Source of the DNA: Thiosocius sp963808165
GTDB taxonomy: Bacteria > Pseudomonadota > Gammaproteobacteria > Chromatiales > Chromatiaceae
Direction: 5' to 3'
Assembly (NCBI GenBank): GCA_963808165.1
Contig: CAWEET010000021.1
Span: forward strand, 186,001-250,000
DNA length: 64,000 nucleotides
A program made the position numbers and the translations under genes. This document shows positions 1 through 8,981 of this stretch, piece after piece; positions within the stretch are counted from its first letter, which is position 1, and each line of letters begins with the position of its first letter. The notes under the pieces are model-generated. The model worked only from the letters and a program-made list of their open reading frames with translations, was not told the DNA's origin and searched no databases.

Positions 1-1
1 C

Positions 2-697
2 CTGGTCGCGGCGCTAACGCTGTGGTTGTCGAGCCTGTGGTTGTCTAAGTCGCTTGGGCTCGGCGGTGACTTTGTCGTCAAGGCGCTAACGCTGTTCATC
101 TGCGCGGCGGCCTGGCTGGGCCTGTATCTGCCAGAGCACCTACCGCACGGGCGCTTCGGTCCGGCCAATCTGGTCACGCTGGGCCGCCTCGCGCTTACTG
201 CGCTATTGGGCGGGATGCTCGGCGAGTTATCGGCGGCGATCGCCTGGCCGGTGGTCATCATCGCCGCCACGGTGCTGCTGCTCGACGGCGTCGACGGCTG
301 GCTAGCGCGGCGCGGCGGCTGGAGCAGCGCCTTTGGTGCGCGTTTCGACATGGAGACCGATGCCCTGCTGGTGCTGTTGATGGCGCTGCTGTGCCTGCAG
401 CTCGACAAAGCGGGGGCATGGGTTCTGCTGTCCGGCGCGATGCGCTACCTTTTTGTCTTGGTGGGCATGGTCTGGCACTGGCTGCGCCGCCCGCTGCCTG
501 AAAGCCGCCGGCGCAAGACCGTGTGCGTACTGCAGGTGCTGTCGCTGTTGGCGGCACTCGCGCCCATGGTGCCCGCACCATGGAGCAGCGGTATCGCCGC
601 GGGCGGTCTGGTACTGCTTTGCTACTCTTTCCTGGTCGATGTCACTTGGCTTTGGCGTCGTTCCGATCAATCACATGCAGGAATCGACAGCCGATGA
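2..697 (+). CDS. CDP-alcohol phosphatidyltransferase family membrane protein (5' end outside window)
   Basis: The reading frame is open to the left edge, so the N-terminus is missing; 231 residues are visible. It carries the full CDP-alcohol phosphatidyltransferase signature D-x2-DG-x2-AR-x8-G-x3-D-x3-D, beginning LLDGVDGWLAR, around visible residues 95-120. Enzymes with this motif join a CDP-activated lipid to an alcohol in the membrane, and the rest of the chain is hydrophobic as expected. The lipid and acceptor alcohol cannot be told from sequence. Its stop codon overlaps the ATG of the following YceI-type gene (ATGA), so the two are probably cotranscribed with the sulfatase gene after them. 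Confidence 0.85.
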   Translation: MVAALTLWLSSLWLSKSLGLGGDFVVKALTLFICAAAWLGLYLPEHLPHGRFGPANLVTLGRLALTALLGGMLGELSAAIAWPVVIIAATVLLLDGVDGWLARRGGWSSAFGARFDMETDALLVLLMALLCLQLDKAGAWVLLSGAMRYLFVLVGMVWHWLRRPLPESRRRKTVCVLQVLSLLAALAPMVPAPWSSGIAAGGLVLLCYSFLVDVTWLWRRSDQSHAGIDSR

Positions 698-1321
698 AGA
701 TGACACGTCCCCTAATGATTTCCCCCGCCCTCCTGCTTGCCGGCGCTCTGGTGATCGGGCTGGGCAACGCGAACGTCTGGGCCGAGCCGGCGCGTTACGA
801 GATCGACCCGGATCACCTCAGCATCGGCTTCCTGGTCGATCACGTGGGTTATGCCAAGTTGCTCGGCATGTTCCGCAAGGCCAGCGGTTCGTTTACCTTC
901 GACGAGGCGAGCGGCGCAACTGAGCGACGTCGTCGTAACGATCGATACCGAAAGCGTGTTCAGCAATCACCGCAAGCGCGACGAACATCTGCGCAGCGCG
1001 GATTTCCTCAACAGCGCCGAGTTCCCGCAGATGGTGTTTCGCGCCCAAGGCGCAACACCGCTCGGGGACCGCCGCTACCGCATCGAAGGCGAATTGGAGT
1101 TGCTCGGCCAGTCGCGGCCGTTGACGCTGGAGGCCACTTGGAACAAAAGCGCCGAATATCCGTTCGGTGGCGGACTGCTTGGCGGCAAGCCCTACGTCAT
1201 GGGCGTGTCGGCACGCGGCAGCTTCCTGCGCAGCGCCTACGGCATGAATTACTCGGTCGACAACGGCTGGGTCGGCGATGAGGTCGAGCTGATCATCGAG
1301 TTCGAGGCCCAGCGCCAGTAG
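694..1321 (+). pseudogene. YceI-family periplasmic protein, frameshifted
   Basis: The start ATG overlaps the upstream stop. The first frame gives a signal peptide and the YceI beginning (YEIDPDHLSIGFLVDHVGY). Near position 916 the homology moves to the next frame (LSDVVVTIDTESV) and continues to the usual YceI C-terminus ending at 1321. Removing one base in the stretch gcaactg at 915-921 restores one protein of about 208 residues, the normal family length. YceI proteins are lipocalin-like periplasmic carriers of isoprenoid-type lipids. Either this is a recent inactivating insertion or a sequencing error. Everything downstream of the shift looks intact, which favours a recent event or an error. 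Confidence 0.8.
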
Positions 1322-1326
1322 CCGCC

Positions 1327-3042
1327 GTGTCGGGCGCCCCTGCAGCGTCACGTTGGCGCGCTTGGCTCGGTCTCGCCGTCGCGCTTTTCGGCCTCAATAT
1401 GGCGCTGAGCTTCCACAACCTGTGGCCGACGCCGTGGGTCACCCCCCGTCATGAACTGTCGGTGGAGGTCGCGGGCCTGGTGGTGCTGCTGGCATTGGCC
1501 GGTGAGCTGGGTCGCTGGCCCTCGCGCGCCGTGCTGCGCTGGCTGGCCGTCCTGGTCCTGCTGTTTACGATCGCGCGCTACATGGAGGTGACCGCGCCGG
1601 CATTGTACGGACGGCGCATCAACCTGTACTGGGACGCGCAGCATCTGCCGCAGGTGTTGGCGATGCTGATCGAGGTGATGCCGGCATGGCAGGTCTGGCT
1701 GATCATGGCCGGTTTCGTGGCGTTGTTGGCCGGGCTTTATCTGGCGGCGCGCTGGCTACTCGGACTGCTGGTCAGCGCCCTGGCTGATGCTCGGCTGCGG
1801 CGCTTCTCGCTGGCACTGACCGGTAGCTTGCTTGTCGCCTATATGGTCGGCCTGCTGCATCCGCAGATCAAGACGTTACGCTGGTTCTCGCTGCCGGTCA
1901 GCAGCACCTATGCGCAGCAGGCAGGGTTCGTCTACCGGGCAGTCGCCGGCGACGCGACCCTGGACACCGAGTCCAATCCACTGCCACCGTCTAACCTTCT
2001 GCGCCTCGGCGGTGCCGACGTGCTCGTGCTGTTCTTCGAATCCTACGGTGCGACGACGCTCGACTTCGAGGCCTATGTGCAGGCGCTCGCCGATGCACGG
2101 CAGACGCTGAACAAGGCGATTGTGCAAAACGGTCATCGGGTGGTTTCCGCCCGGGTGCGCTCGCCGACCTTCGGCGGTGGGTCGTGGCTCGCTCACTCGA
2201 GCTTCCTTTCCGGCATCGAGATCACGGACAATCAGCACTATCAATTGTTACTGACGCGACAGCGCCACACCTTGGTTCAGCGCTTCGCCGCCGAGGGCTA
2301 TCGCACGGTCGGACTGATGCCCGGGTTGAAACGTGCCTGGCCGGAAGGCGCCTTTTACGGCTACGACAAGATCTATGATGCCGAAACGCTGGACTATTCG
2401 GGCCCGGCGTTCGGCTGGTGGCGCATCCCCGACCAGTTTGCCCTGGCGCGCTTCGACGACCTCGAGGTCCGTGCGCCGCAGCGTGCACCCTTGATGACGG
2501 TGATGACCACGATCAGCAGTCATGCCCCCTTCCGCCCCATGCCCCCGTACGTTTCGGACTGGCAGGTCCTGCTCGGCGCACAGCCCTATCCCGCGGTTGA
2601 CGCAGCCAAGGGTCGGCATGGCGGCGAGGGACACACGATGGCCGCGGACTATATCGCCGCCGTCGATTATGTATTGACCTACGTCGCCGGCTACCTGAAG
2701 CATCGCGGCGGCGACGACCTGGTCCTGATCGTCATCGGCGACCATCAGCCGCCCGCCCGGGTAAGCGGTCCTGATGCATCCTGGGACGTGCCGGTGCACG
2801 TGGTTACCGGTAGATTGGATTTGATCGAGGTCCTCAAAGCCGAGGGCTTTTCGGAGGGGCTGGAGCCGCCGGCGTTGGCGCTCGGCCCGATGCACCGGCT
2901 GGCGCCGCGATTGCTGCGCGCATTCGACGGCAGCCTTGGAACCACCGGCTTGGCTGACATGCCGCGCACAGAGTCGGCATCGCCGTCAGCGGCGCGTCTG
3001 CAGTCGCGCGTAGATGTCGCCGGAGCCGTCATCCGCCGCTAG
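1327..3042 (+). CDS. LTA synthase-like sulfatase/phosphoethanolamine-type transferase, membrane anchored
   Basis: This 571-residue protein starts with GTG six bases after the YceI stop. The first 180 residues contain about five hydrophobic segments, followed by a periplasmic alkaline-phosphatase-superfamily domain. FFESYG (metal-binding acid residue), the GSWLAHSSFLSG stretch expected to hold the nucleophile, the ISSHAPF segment and the IGDHQPP metal-binding DH late in the domain are all visible. Relatives move glycerol-phosphate, phosphoethanolamine or related groups onto envelope glycans or lipids. With the upstream phosphatidyltransferase it suggests envelope lipid or glycan decoration; the exact donor is unknown. 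The last 57 bp overlap the convergent methyltransferase gene. Confidence 0.8.
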   Translation: MSGAPAASRWRAWLGLAVALFGLNMALSFHNLWPTPWVTPRHELSVEVAGLVVLLALAGELGRWPSRAVLRWLAVLVLLFTIARYMEVTAPALYGRRINLYWDAQHLPQVLAMLIEVMPAWQVWLIMAGFVALLAGLYLAARWLLGLLVSALADARLRRFSLALTGSLLVAYMVGLLHPQIKTLRWFSLPVSSTYAQQAGFVYRAVAGDATLDTESNPLPPSNLLRLGGADVLVLFFESYGATTLDFEAYVQALADARQTLNKAIVQNGHRVVSARVRSPTFGGGSWLAHSSFLSGIEITDNQHYQLLLTRQRHTLVQRFAAEGYRTVGLMPGLKRAWPEGAFYGYDKIYDAETLDYSGPAFGWWRIPDQFALARFDDLEVRAPQRAPLMTVMTTISSHAPFRPMPPYVSDWQVLLGAQPYPAVDAAKGRHGGEGHTMAADYIAAVDYVLTYVAGYLKHRGGDDLVLIVIGDHQPPARVSGPDASWDVPVHVVTGRLDLIEVLKAEGFSEGLEPPALALGPMHRLAPRLLRAFDGSLGTTGLADMPRTESASPSAARLQSRVDVAGAVIRR

Positions 3043-3744
3043 GTCTGCGACAAAGCCGCGGACCGCCGCGGGCGTGCACCACGCCGTCAACGCTAGCCGG
3101 TGGCTCTCGCCGACCGACCAGTTGAAACGGTATGCACCGAGCGCCTCGAGACGCTCAATACAGGCGAGGGCGCGCGCACGGGCTGCCGGCAGGTACTCGA
3201 ACGACAGGCAGGGCAGCGGGGTGTTGAGCCCGCTCAACACCTCGGCCTCGAGGCCCTCGACGTCGATCTTGACGAAGTCCGGCACGCCGTGCGCGGCTAT
3301 CAGTGCCTGCAGCGTCGTTACCGGCACCGTCTGCACAGGCTGCCAGTGGGTGCGCCGGAAGCCGGCGTCCTCGGCCACCTCGCGCGCCCACTCGGGCGAC
3401 AGTGTCGTCACTGTGAGATTGCCATGGTCGACCAGCAGCATCGCTTCGCCCTCGCGCGCGCCCACGGCCGCTGCGATGATGGTCACCGCCTCGTCCCGGC
3501 CGTACAGTATGCGCAGTATCCGCAGCAGATCGGGATGCGGCTCGACCGCCACGACGCGCGCGCCGAGCGCCCGCCAGGCACGGATCCGATTGCCCACGTG
3601 CGAACCGATATCGAATGCCAGGCCACCGCGCGGCACGACCTGCGCGTAGAAGGTGCGCAGCCGCGCAGCGCGCCTCGGGATACCATAATAGATCAGCAGC
3701 GAGCGGAGCAGGCCGCGTGACCTGGTGATCGGATTCCCTGACAT
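2986..3744 (-). CDS. FkbM family SAM-dependent methyltransferase
   Basis: This 252-residue protein shows a class I methyltransferase fold. GLAFDIGSHVGNRIRAW is the SAM-binding motif I, VVAVEPHP follows as motif II, and FVKIDVEGLEAEVLSG is the characteristic FkbM motif. FkbM enzymes O-methylate sugars or natural products. Its 3' end overlaps the convergent sulfatase gene. No partner gene for glycan or natural-product synthesis lies directly beside it, so its substrate remains open, though an envelope glycan is possible given the neighbours. Confidence 0.85.
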   Translation of the reverse strand: MSGNPITRSRGLLRSLLIYYGIPRRAARLRTFYAQVVPRGGLAFDIGSHVGNRIRAWRALGARVVAVEPHPDLLRILRILYGRDEAVTIIAAAVGAREGEAMLLVDHGNLTVTTLSPEWAREVAEDAGFRRTHWQPVQTVPVTTLQALIAAHGVPDFVKIDVEGLEAEVLSGLNTPLPCLSFEYLPAARARALACIERLEALGAYRFNWSVGESHRLALTAWCTPAAVRGFVADLAADDGSGDIYARLQTRR

Positions 3745-4058
3745 CGCTTGAAATTTCCGTCTCTCGCTCAGTTTAACCGTCGGCGCGATGGCATGGATTC
3801 ACGCAAGCGCATGCGATCGCCTTACCGGCTGCCGGCGGGGACACCCCGTGTCGCGCAGTCTCGTGCTGGAGATGCGAACACAGTGCAGTTCGTCGCCAGC
3901 ATGGCTGGATTTGGATGCACCATGGGCACATACACCCGAGTCAACAGGGTCTCTCCGGCCGCGCAATGTCGAATGCGGGACTTTAGGCCACAGGTGAATC
4001 CGGAGGTTCACCGGACGCTCGCACGTGACGGGCGCCAGGCGCAGCATCTCCGGGCCAT
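3745..4058. other. Intergenic, nothing recognized
   Basis: About 310 bp between the FkbM gene and the small acidic protein. Short ORFs exist on both strands but show no recognizable domain, ribosome binding site or codon pattern that I would trust. Confidence 0.5.
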
Positions 4059-4277
4059 TCACTGCCCGGCTTCAGCTCGCGTCTCGGTCAAGCGCTGCCG
4101 GTAGCTGACCTCAATCGCGCCTATGTGCCCGACGACGTTTTCCAGGCATTCCTGCTTGGATTCGTCCTGCGCCTCCTCGAGCCACTGCGCCATTTCCTCT
4201 CGGAGCAGGTCGAAGATTTCCAATGCTCCGAGGAGTTGCTGAACCTGCGCCGCCGCGTCGGGCCTTTCGTTTGCCAT
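4059..4277 (-). CDS. Small acidic conserved hypothetical protein
   Basis: The open frame extends further upstream, but the credible start is the ATG at 4277, preceded by GGAG about 11 bases upstream. It gives 72 residues beginning MANERPDAAAQVQQLLGAL. The chain is acidic and largely helical (LEIFDLLREEMAQWLEEAQ), without a signal peptide or membrane segment, so it is probably a small cytoplasmic helical protein. I do not recognize the family. The sequence upstream of this ATG looks non-coding. Confidence 0.5.
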   Translation of the reverse strand: MANERPDAAAQVQQLLGALEIFDLLREEMAQWLEEAQDESKQECLENVVGHIGAIEVSYRQRLTETRAEAGQ

Positions 4278-4437
4278 GCCGTTTTTGCTCCGATGGTTCG
4301 TGTGGGACGCTTGTAATGCTACCGAGTCGAAGGGCTGGCGCCCAAGGTCACGCCTGTCTCCCGGAAAAGTCAACGCCGGCGGACACCGGTACGAGCCCCT
4401 ACCCTCGCACCACCGCATTGCCGTGCGCGCATGATAG

Positions 4438-4668
4438 TTCAGGACGCTTGACACTCGCATCCCGGCAACGCTCTCCGATGCCTTCCTGCGTGGGGCCAAG
4501 CTGGCCGAGGCCGACCTCACCGGCGTCATTGCGAATAACCTCAACTTCTACAGCATCGACGCCGCTTCGACGAGACGCAATGCCGGCGAGCGAACACAGG
4601 ACGCCGAAGTCGTGACACGGCCGCGACGCAGCGGCCGGTCACTCGACCGGCCTGCCGCAACCATTTAG
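4438..4668 (+). pseudogene. Remnant of a pentapeptide-repeat protein
   Basis: Between in-frame stops at 4435 and 4666 a stretch translates as DAFLRGAKLAEADLTGVIA followed by NNLNFYSID. It matches the A(D/N)LxG pentapeptide-repeat rhythm for about six repeats. There is no start codon with a ribosome binding site, and the translation loses the pattern after about 4570. I read it as a decayed piece of a pentapeptide-repeat gene rather than a functional product. Confidence 0.45.
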
Positions 4669-4950
4669 GCGAAGGCTCAGGTTCGAAGGTATGATTGCGC
4701 ACATCGGCTGCGTAGCGGTCCGAACACCGCCCATGCCGCACCAGCTCCTGACGTTGGCCGAGGCACGGGGGTAATCAAAAAACTTTCTGTCTTGGTCGAA
4801 CTGCCCCCAACGTCCCGAGTGGCAGTTCCGGGGCAGGTTTCGCTGCTGCACGTGCGTGTCGTGCCCCAGGACTGGTATTCCAAGCAACATCTCTTAAACT
4901 GCGCGGCGAGCGGTCGCGGATGTGCATGCGCCAAACGGTGGGGAGTTGTT

Positions 4951-6312
4951 ATGAAAAGAATCAGCGCCTCGGTCAGCCCCGAGGGCAGCCTTGAGGTCCT
5001 GTCTCAGCTCGAGGTGAAGACCTTGCTCGACACCAGCGCACGGGGACTCTACCGCCTGTTTCGCAACTGCGCGCTGGCGGTGCTGAACAGCGGCAGCCAC
5101 ACGGACGATGCCCGCGAGATCTTCCAGACCTACCGGGATTTCGGCATCAACCTGATGCAGCGCAATCAGGGCATCAAGCTGCGCCTCGAGAATGCACCGC
5201 CGTCGGCCTTCGTCGACGGGAAGATGATCCAGGGTATCCGGGAGCACCTGTTTGCGGTACTGCGCGACATCATCTACACCCACAACGAGATCCTGGGTGA
5301 CCCTACGTTCGACCTGGACAAGAGCGACCACATCACCTCGGCGGTGTTCCACATCCTGAGGAACGCACGGGTCCTTCAGTCCGGTGTCGATCCGAATGTG
5401 GTGGTCTGCTGGGGCGGCCATTCGATTGGAAGGGAGGAGTACGACTACTCCAAAGAGGTCGGCTATCAGATGGGCTTGCGTGGGCTGGATGTCTGCACCG
5501 GCTGCGGGCCCGGCGCGATGAAGGGGCCAATGAAGGGGGCAACCATCGGTCATGCCAAGCAGCGCATGGGCGGAGGCCGCTATATCGGTTTGACCGAACC
5601 CGGCATCATTGCCTCCGAGCCGCCGAACCCGATCGTCAACGAACTGGTGATCCTGCCCGATATCGAGAAGCGCCTTGAGGCCTTTGTCAGGGTGGGGCAT
5701 GGCGTGGTGGTGTTCCCGGGCGGGGTGGGCACCACTGAGGAACTCCTCTACCTGTTGGGGATTCTGATGCACCCGGACAACCGGGATCATCCATTTCCTC
5801 TGCTGCTGACCGGTCCCGCCGGCAGCGCCGACTATTTCGCCGCGATCGATCGATACCTGGCGAAAACCTTGGGAAAGCCGGCTCGGCGGCTGTACCGGAT
5901 CATCGTCGACGACCCGGTCGAGGTGGCCCGCTTCATGCGTGACGCGATGGACAGGGTGCGGGCATTTCGCCGCGAGGGGAACGATGCGTTCTATTTCAAC
6001 TGGCAGTTGCGCATCGAGAAGGAATTTCAGCAGCCGTTCATGCCGACCCATGCGGCGATGTCCAGCCTGTCGCTCAGTCGGGACCAGGAGCCGCATCGGC
6101 TCGCAGCCAACCTGCGCCGGGTGTTCTCCGGTATCGTCGCCGGCAACGTCAAGGAGGATGGCATCCGGGCGGTCGAGGAGCACGGGCCGTTCGAGATCCA
6201 TGCCGATGCGGACATGGCGACGGCCACGGACGATCTGCTGCAGCGATTCATTGCGCAGCGCAGGATGAAACTCGAGGGCGAATACACGCCTTGCTATACC
6301 GTCGTCGGATAG
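4951..6312 (+). CDS. ppnN: Pyrimidine/purine nucleotide 5'-monophosphate nucleosidase (YgdH/PpnN)
   Basis: The start chosen is the ATG at 4951 with GGGGAG just upstream, giving 453 residues, very close to E. coli PpnN (454); the frame is open further upstream without homology. An N-terminal regulatory domain (residues 1-140) is followed by a LOG-type Rossmann domain with GGHSIGREEYDYSKEVG, GCGPGAMKGPMKGA and the signature PGGVGTTEELLYLLG. PpnN hydrolyses nucleoside monophosphates to base and ribose 5-phosphate, and in E. coli it is controlled by (p)ppGpp during the stringent response. It appears to be a single-gene unit. Confidence 0.93.
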   Translation: MKRISASVSPEGSLEVLSQLEVKTLLDTSARGLYRLFRNCALAVLNSGSHTDDAREIFQTYRDFGINLMQRNQGIKLRLENAPPSAFVDGKMIQGIREHLFAVLRDIIYTHNEILGDPTFDLDKSDHITSAVFHILRNARVLQSGVDPNVVVCWGGHSIGREEYDYSKEVGYQMGLRGLDVCTGCGPGAMKGPMKGATIGHAKQRMGGGRYIGLTEPGIIASEPPNPIVNELVILPDIEKRLEAFVRVGHGVVVFPGGVGTTEELLYLLGILMHPDNRDHPFPLLLTGPAGSADYFAAIDRYLAKTLGKPARRLYRIIVDDPVEVARFMRDAMDRVRAFRREGNDAFYFNWQLRIEKEFQQPFMPTHAAMSSLSLSRDQEPHRLAANLRRVFSGIVAGNVKEDGIRAVEEHGPFEIHADADMATATDDLLQRFIAQRRMKLEGEYTPCYTVVG

Positions 6313-6900
6313 CGCTGCGTCAAGGGCGCGACGCAAGCCGGCTGCACAGGCTGAACGAACGCATCATCGGGCCCATGATGGGTCAATGAGCTGGACACCA
6401 ACATCGGCAAAGCGCTCAATCTGAATATCCACTTGATAGGCATGGACGCACGAAAGCGACGAGCGCATCGACGGGCAGCAGCGGCCCACATGCCGTTTGC
6501 GGACGGAGTGGGGGACGGGGGCTGGATCTCATTCGGTGAATCCCCGTACTCTACCCCTGCAGCGTAGCCTGATTCGCCCGACCAGAGAGGAGGGGTTCGG
6601 GCCGAAAACGTTCCAAAGAGTCGGCTTTCAGCCATTTTGACGACTGGGGGGATTCTTGAGAAACACGGAAAAATGGAATTGCGTGCGGCCTACACTCCAA
6701 TATGTTCGCCGCGCTATTCTTCGGCCCGGGAGTCTGCTTGAAGTCGAAGAATCAGATTGCCGAGTCGCCTCTGGAGTCTCTGCCTCGTCTTGGAGCCTGG
6801 TGAATCGGGGCCGATTTTGTGCTGCAATCGCCGTGATCGGGCCATGCGGGAACGAGAAAAATGATTCTTTGGCTTATATTGCTATCTGGAAGGTAATCTA
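6313..6900. other. Intergenic spacer, no gene supported
   Basis: About 590 bp between PpnN and the inverted-repeat element. Base composition falls toward the right end. The short ORFs on both strands have no recognizable domain and no convincing ribosome binding site. Confidence 0.5.
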
Positions 6901-7169
6901 GGGTCTGTTAACACTATGCGGATACCCATCGACAGAGCCCCATTCTTTGCAGGACCAGGCGCAGTGAGCGCTGTGTACCTGGCGTACATGAGCGAAACGG
7001 CAACGCCGGCCTGTGGAAAATGGGGCCTGTCGCTGCGGGTTGGCCCTCAACTCAGGCCATGCAGCGTTGCACATCGCTTATTTGGAATAACCAAACTGCG
7101 CTCTGCGCGCCTTGCTTGGCCTGATTTGAGGACCAATGCTGGGCGTCCGCATAGTGTCAACAGACCCTA
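6901..7169. mobile_element. Short inverted-repeat element (MITE-like)
   Basis: The left end GGGTCTGTTAACACTATGCG is repeated inverted at the right end with one difference (GGGTCTGTTGACACTATGCG), and the match extends to about 28 bp with few mismatches. Both ends abut CTA/TAG, so CTAG flanks the element on either side, consistent with a CTAG or TA target. The 269-bp interior has no transposase. This is the form of a miniature element mobilized in trans. It ends 28 bp before the start codon of the Crp/Fnr gene, so it now makes up that gene's upstream region. Confidence 0.75.
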
Positions 7170-7197
7170 GATCAACACCCCAGCGGAGGTAGCGTCA

Positions 7198-7842
7198 ATG
7201 CTCGAGAATGTACCGATTTTTGCGCAGCTCGATCCCTCCGACTTGGAGGACATCTCTCGTTTGGCGGTGACCCGTGCCTTCCCGAAGAATGCCGTAATTG
7301 TGACAGAGGGCGATCTGGGAAACTCGATGTACATTATCGCCAAGGGGCGTGTAAAGGTGTTTCTTACCAGCGAGGAGGGAAAAGAGGTCATCCTAAACAC
7401 GCTCGGGCCGGATGAGTCATTCGGCGAGCTGGCGCTGCTTGACGAGGAGCCAAGATCAGCCTCGGTGATGACCCTCGAACCGTCCAGCTTGGTGATCATC
7501 TCGCGTCCGTCGTTTGAACGCTGCCTGGCAGACAAGCCAAAGATCGCGGTTGGACTCATCCGTGCTCTCGTCCAAAGGATTCGTGCATTGACAGAAAACG
7601 TCCGTGATCTGGCCTTGTCGGAGGTCTATGGGCGGGTGGTGAGCCTGTTCGGTAAGCTGGCTGAGGATGAGGACGATAAGCAGGTCATCCGGCAGCGCCT
7701 GACACATCAGGAAATCGCGAACATGGTAGGTGCTTCGCGTGAGATGATCAGTAAGATCCTCAAGGATCTTGCTGTTGGGGGCTACATTACCGTCGACAGT
7801 AGAATTATAACGCTCAACAAAAAACTCCCGGCCAAGTGGTAG
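7198..7842 (+). CDS. Crp/Fnr family transcriptional regulator
   Basis: The 214-residue product has a cyclic-nucleotide-binding-type beta-roll in residues 5-120 (GNSMYIIAKGRVKVF, SFGELALLDEEPRSASV). A C-terminal winged helix follows, with LTHQEIANMVGASREMISK as the recognition motif near residue 170. The cysteine cluster that binds the FNR iron-sulfur centre is absent, so an oxygen sensor of FNR type is unlikely and a cAMP- or other-effector-type regulator is more plausible. The ATG at 7198 is preceded by GGAGG. Any promoter must lie inside, or on the far side of, the adjacent inverted-repeat element. Confidence 0.9.
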   Translation: MLENVPIFAQLDPSDLEDISRLAVTRAFPKNAVIVTEGDLGNSMYIIAKGRVKVFLTSEEGKEVILNTLGPDESFGELALLDEEPRSASVMTLEPSSLVIISRPSFERCLADKPKIAVGLIRALVQRIRALTENVRDLALSEVYGRVVSLFGKLAEDEDDKQVIRQRLTHQEIANMVGASREMISKILKDLAVGGYITVDSRIITLNKKLPAKW

Positions 7843-8061
7843 CAGTGAACGAAGCTGCAGCACAGGTGACAAGCGCACGTCCGCATCGTGAGCGGACTGG
7901 AGCAGACCCGCAATCAGCGGATTGCCAACGCCCCTGTCCGAGAGTTCTGCATTCACAAACGGCGGCATACATGGGCTCCGGGGGCGCGGTGTGCGACCAG
8001 CCGTATTCTGGGCCTGCCGATTCGGCATGAGTGTGGCCCGCGAGCGGGCCGCTTTGTTGAT

Positions 8062-8271
8062 TTAGCCATGGAAGTGTTGACTGCGCGCCCAAGGCACTCG
8101 AAGGTCGAGTCTCTCGCTGGGTTCGTCTGGCGAGACGTCGAGGTGGTCGCGCGCTGCCTCTACTGAGGCCAGGGCTTCATCGGTGACGTGCACCGCATGC
8201 ACATCCTCCAAATCCAATTCAGGCCAGTCTGGCTCTAGCTCAAAGGTTTCTTCAATGGCGAGTTGGTGCAT
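8062..8271 (-). CDS. Small acidic hypothetical protein
   Basis: The longer open frame is trimmed to the ATG at 8271, which has GAGGG about 8 bases upstream. The 69-residue product begins MHQLAIEETFELEPDWPELD, is strongly acidic in its first half and has no signal peptide or membrane segment. I do not recognize a family. It is convergent with the Crp/Fnr gene and separated from it by about 220 bp in which I see no gene. Confidence 0.4.
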   Translation of the reverse strand: MHQLAIEETFELEPDWPELDLEDVHAVHVTDEALASVEAARDHLDVSPDEPSERLDLRVPWARSQHFHG

Positions 8272-8649
8272 GGCTGTTCCCCTCTGCTGTGGTGGTGAAT
8301 GATCTCGGGAGACAGCGTATCCAGCATGGCCCGGCACAAGGTCCCGATATTCACACCTCGCTTTTGAAGGATTCACGATTGATGGTGGCCGGCGAGGTAC
8401 ATGCGGGCAAAGACCGCCGCCGGGCCAGGTGCGGACTCGACCCTGCTCATCGACGCCGGATCGCGTTGAATGAAAAGTGCAATGACTCTGTGTGCTGGAG
8501 TCAATGGACCAAAAGGGATGAATCCAAGCGATTGCGTCGACCGAGTGAATGCTGAGCGATCCATGATGTATCGACTGGTATTGCCCAGGACGCAGATGAT
8601 CGATTGGCTGTCTACGGAGGGGTTCGCCAGGACATCGCATATGAGTAGC
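8272..8649. other. Spacer ending at the left boundary of the 1367-bp duplication
   Basis: About 380 bp without a supported gene. Short ORFs on both strands run into the duplicated segment that starts at 8650, so their 3' parts are formed by the junction and are not evidence of real genes. Confidence 0.5.
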
Positions 8650-8734
8650 CGGCTATGGCGAGTCACAGCCATTGGCCGGCAGCGACCCATACGACGGCGT
8701 CAATCGGCGGGTGGAGTTTGCCGCATTGCAATAA
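8650..8734 (+). pseudogene. 3' remnant of the OmpA-family gene
   Basis: These 85 bp encode only the C-terminal tail of the OmpA-family protein (GYGESQPLAG ... NRRVEFAALQ and stop). They are identical to 11610-11694 and have no start of their own. The fragment exists because the duplication break fell inside the OmpA gene. Confidence 0.9.
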
Positions 8735-8757
8735 ATCACGGCCATCCGCAACCCCCG

Positions 8758-8790
8758 CGAACCCCGCCACTTGGCGGGGTTCGTCGTTTT
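8758..8790 (+). terminator. Rho-independent terminator (copy of the OmpA-gene terminator)
   Basis: A 12-bp perfect stem CGAACCCCGCCA / TGGCGGGGTTCG with a 2-base loop is followed by TCGTTTT. In copy 1 it lies after the orphan OmpA tail. Confidence 0.8.
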
Positions 8791-8829
8791 AGGGGTTGTG
8801 TTGCGGGTGCGGCCGGCGGCTTTTTCGGT

Positions 8830-8895
8830 CTGGGTAATTTTTCACACGGGGCTGGTTCGTGGCTTACGGCGGGGTTTGGGGTGCGCGCCTAAAGT
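8830..8895 (+). promoter_or_regulatory. Shared 66-bp promoter architecture, site A1
   Basis: CTGGGTAATTTTTCAC, then 17 bp, CTTACGG, then 20 bp, TAAAGT. The same three blocks with identical spacing occur at 10983, 11790 and 13011, each 75-90 bp before a start codon of the locus. The last block resembles a -10 element. The first block is the most conserved and is a good candidate for an activator site. Confidence 0.65.
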
Positions 8896-8981
8896 GAACT
8901 CACGTTGACGCACTGAGGTAAACGGGGTCGACGCACTTAAACCAGACAGCAGACCTTAATTCGAGAAACAGGAGAGCAGAC

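Noticed and set aside
3748..4104. 118-codon plus-strand frame and overlapping minus-strand frames
   Set aside because: Mutually overlapping frames with no domain, no ribosome binding site and composition typical of random high-GC DNA.
4894..6336. 480-codon open frame on the minus strand
   Set aside because: Antisense to ppnN, whose motifs and length match the family exactly.
6294..6635. 113-codon minus-strand frame downstream of ppnN
   Set aside because: Low-complexity translation, overlaps the ppnN end, no homology recognized.
8470..8892. Plus-strand frame crossing into the duplicated segment, and its twin at 11148-11852
   Set aside because: The shared C-terminal part arises because both run through the same duplicated DNA in a non-coding frame of the OmpA tail and terminator.
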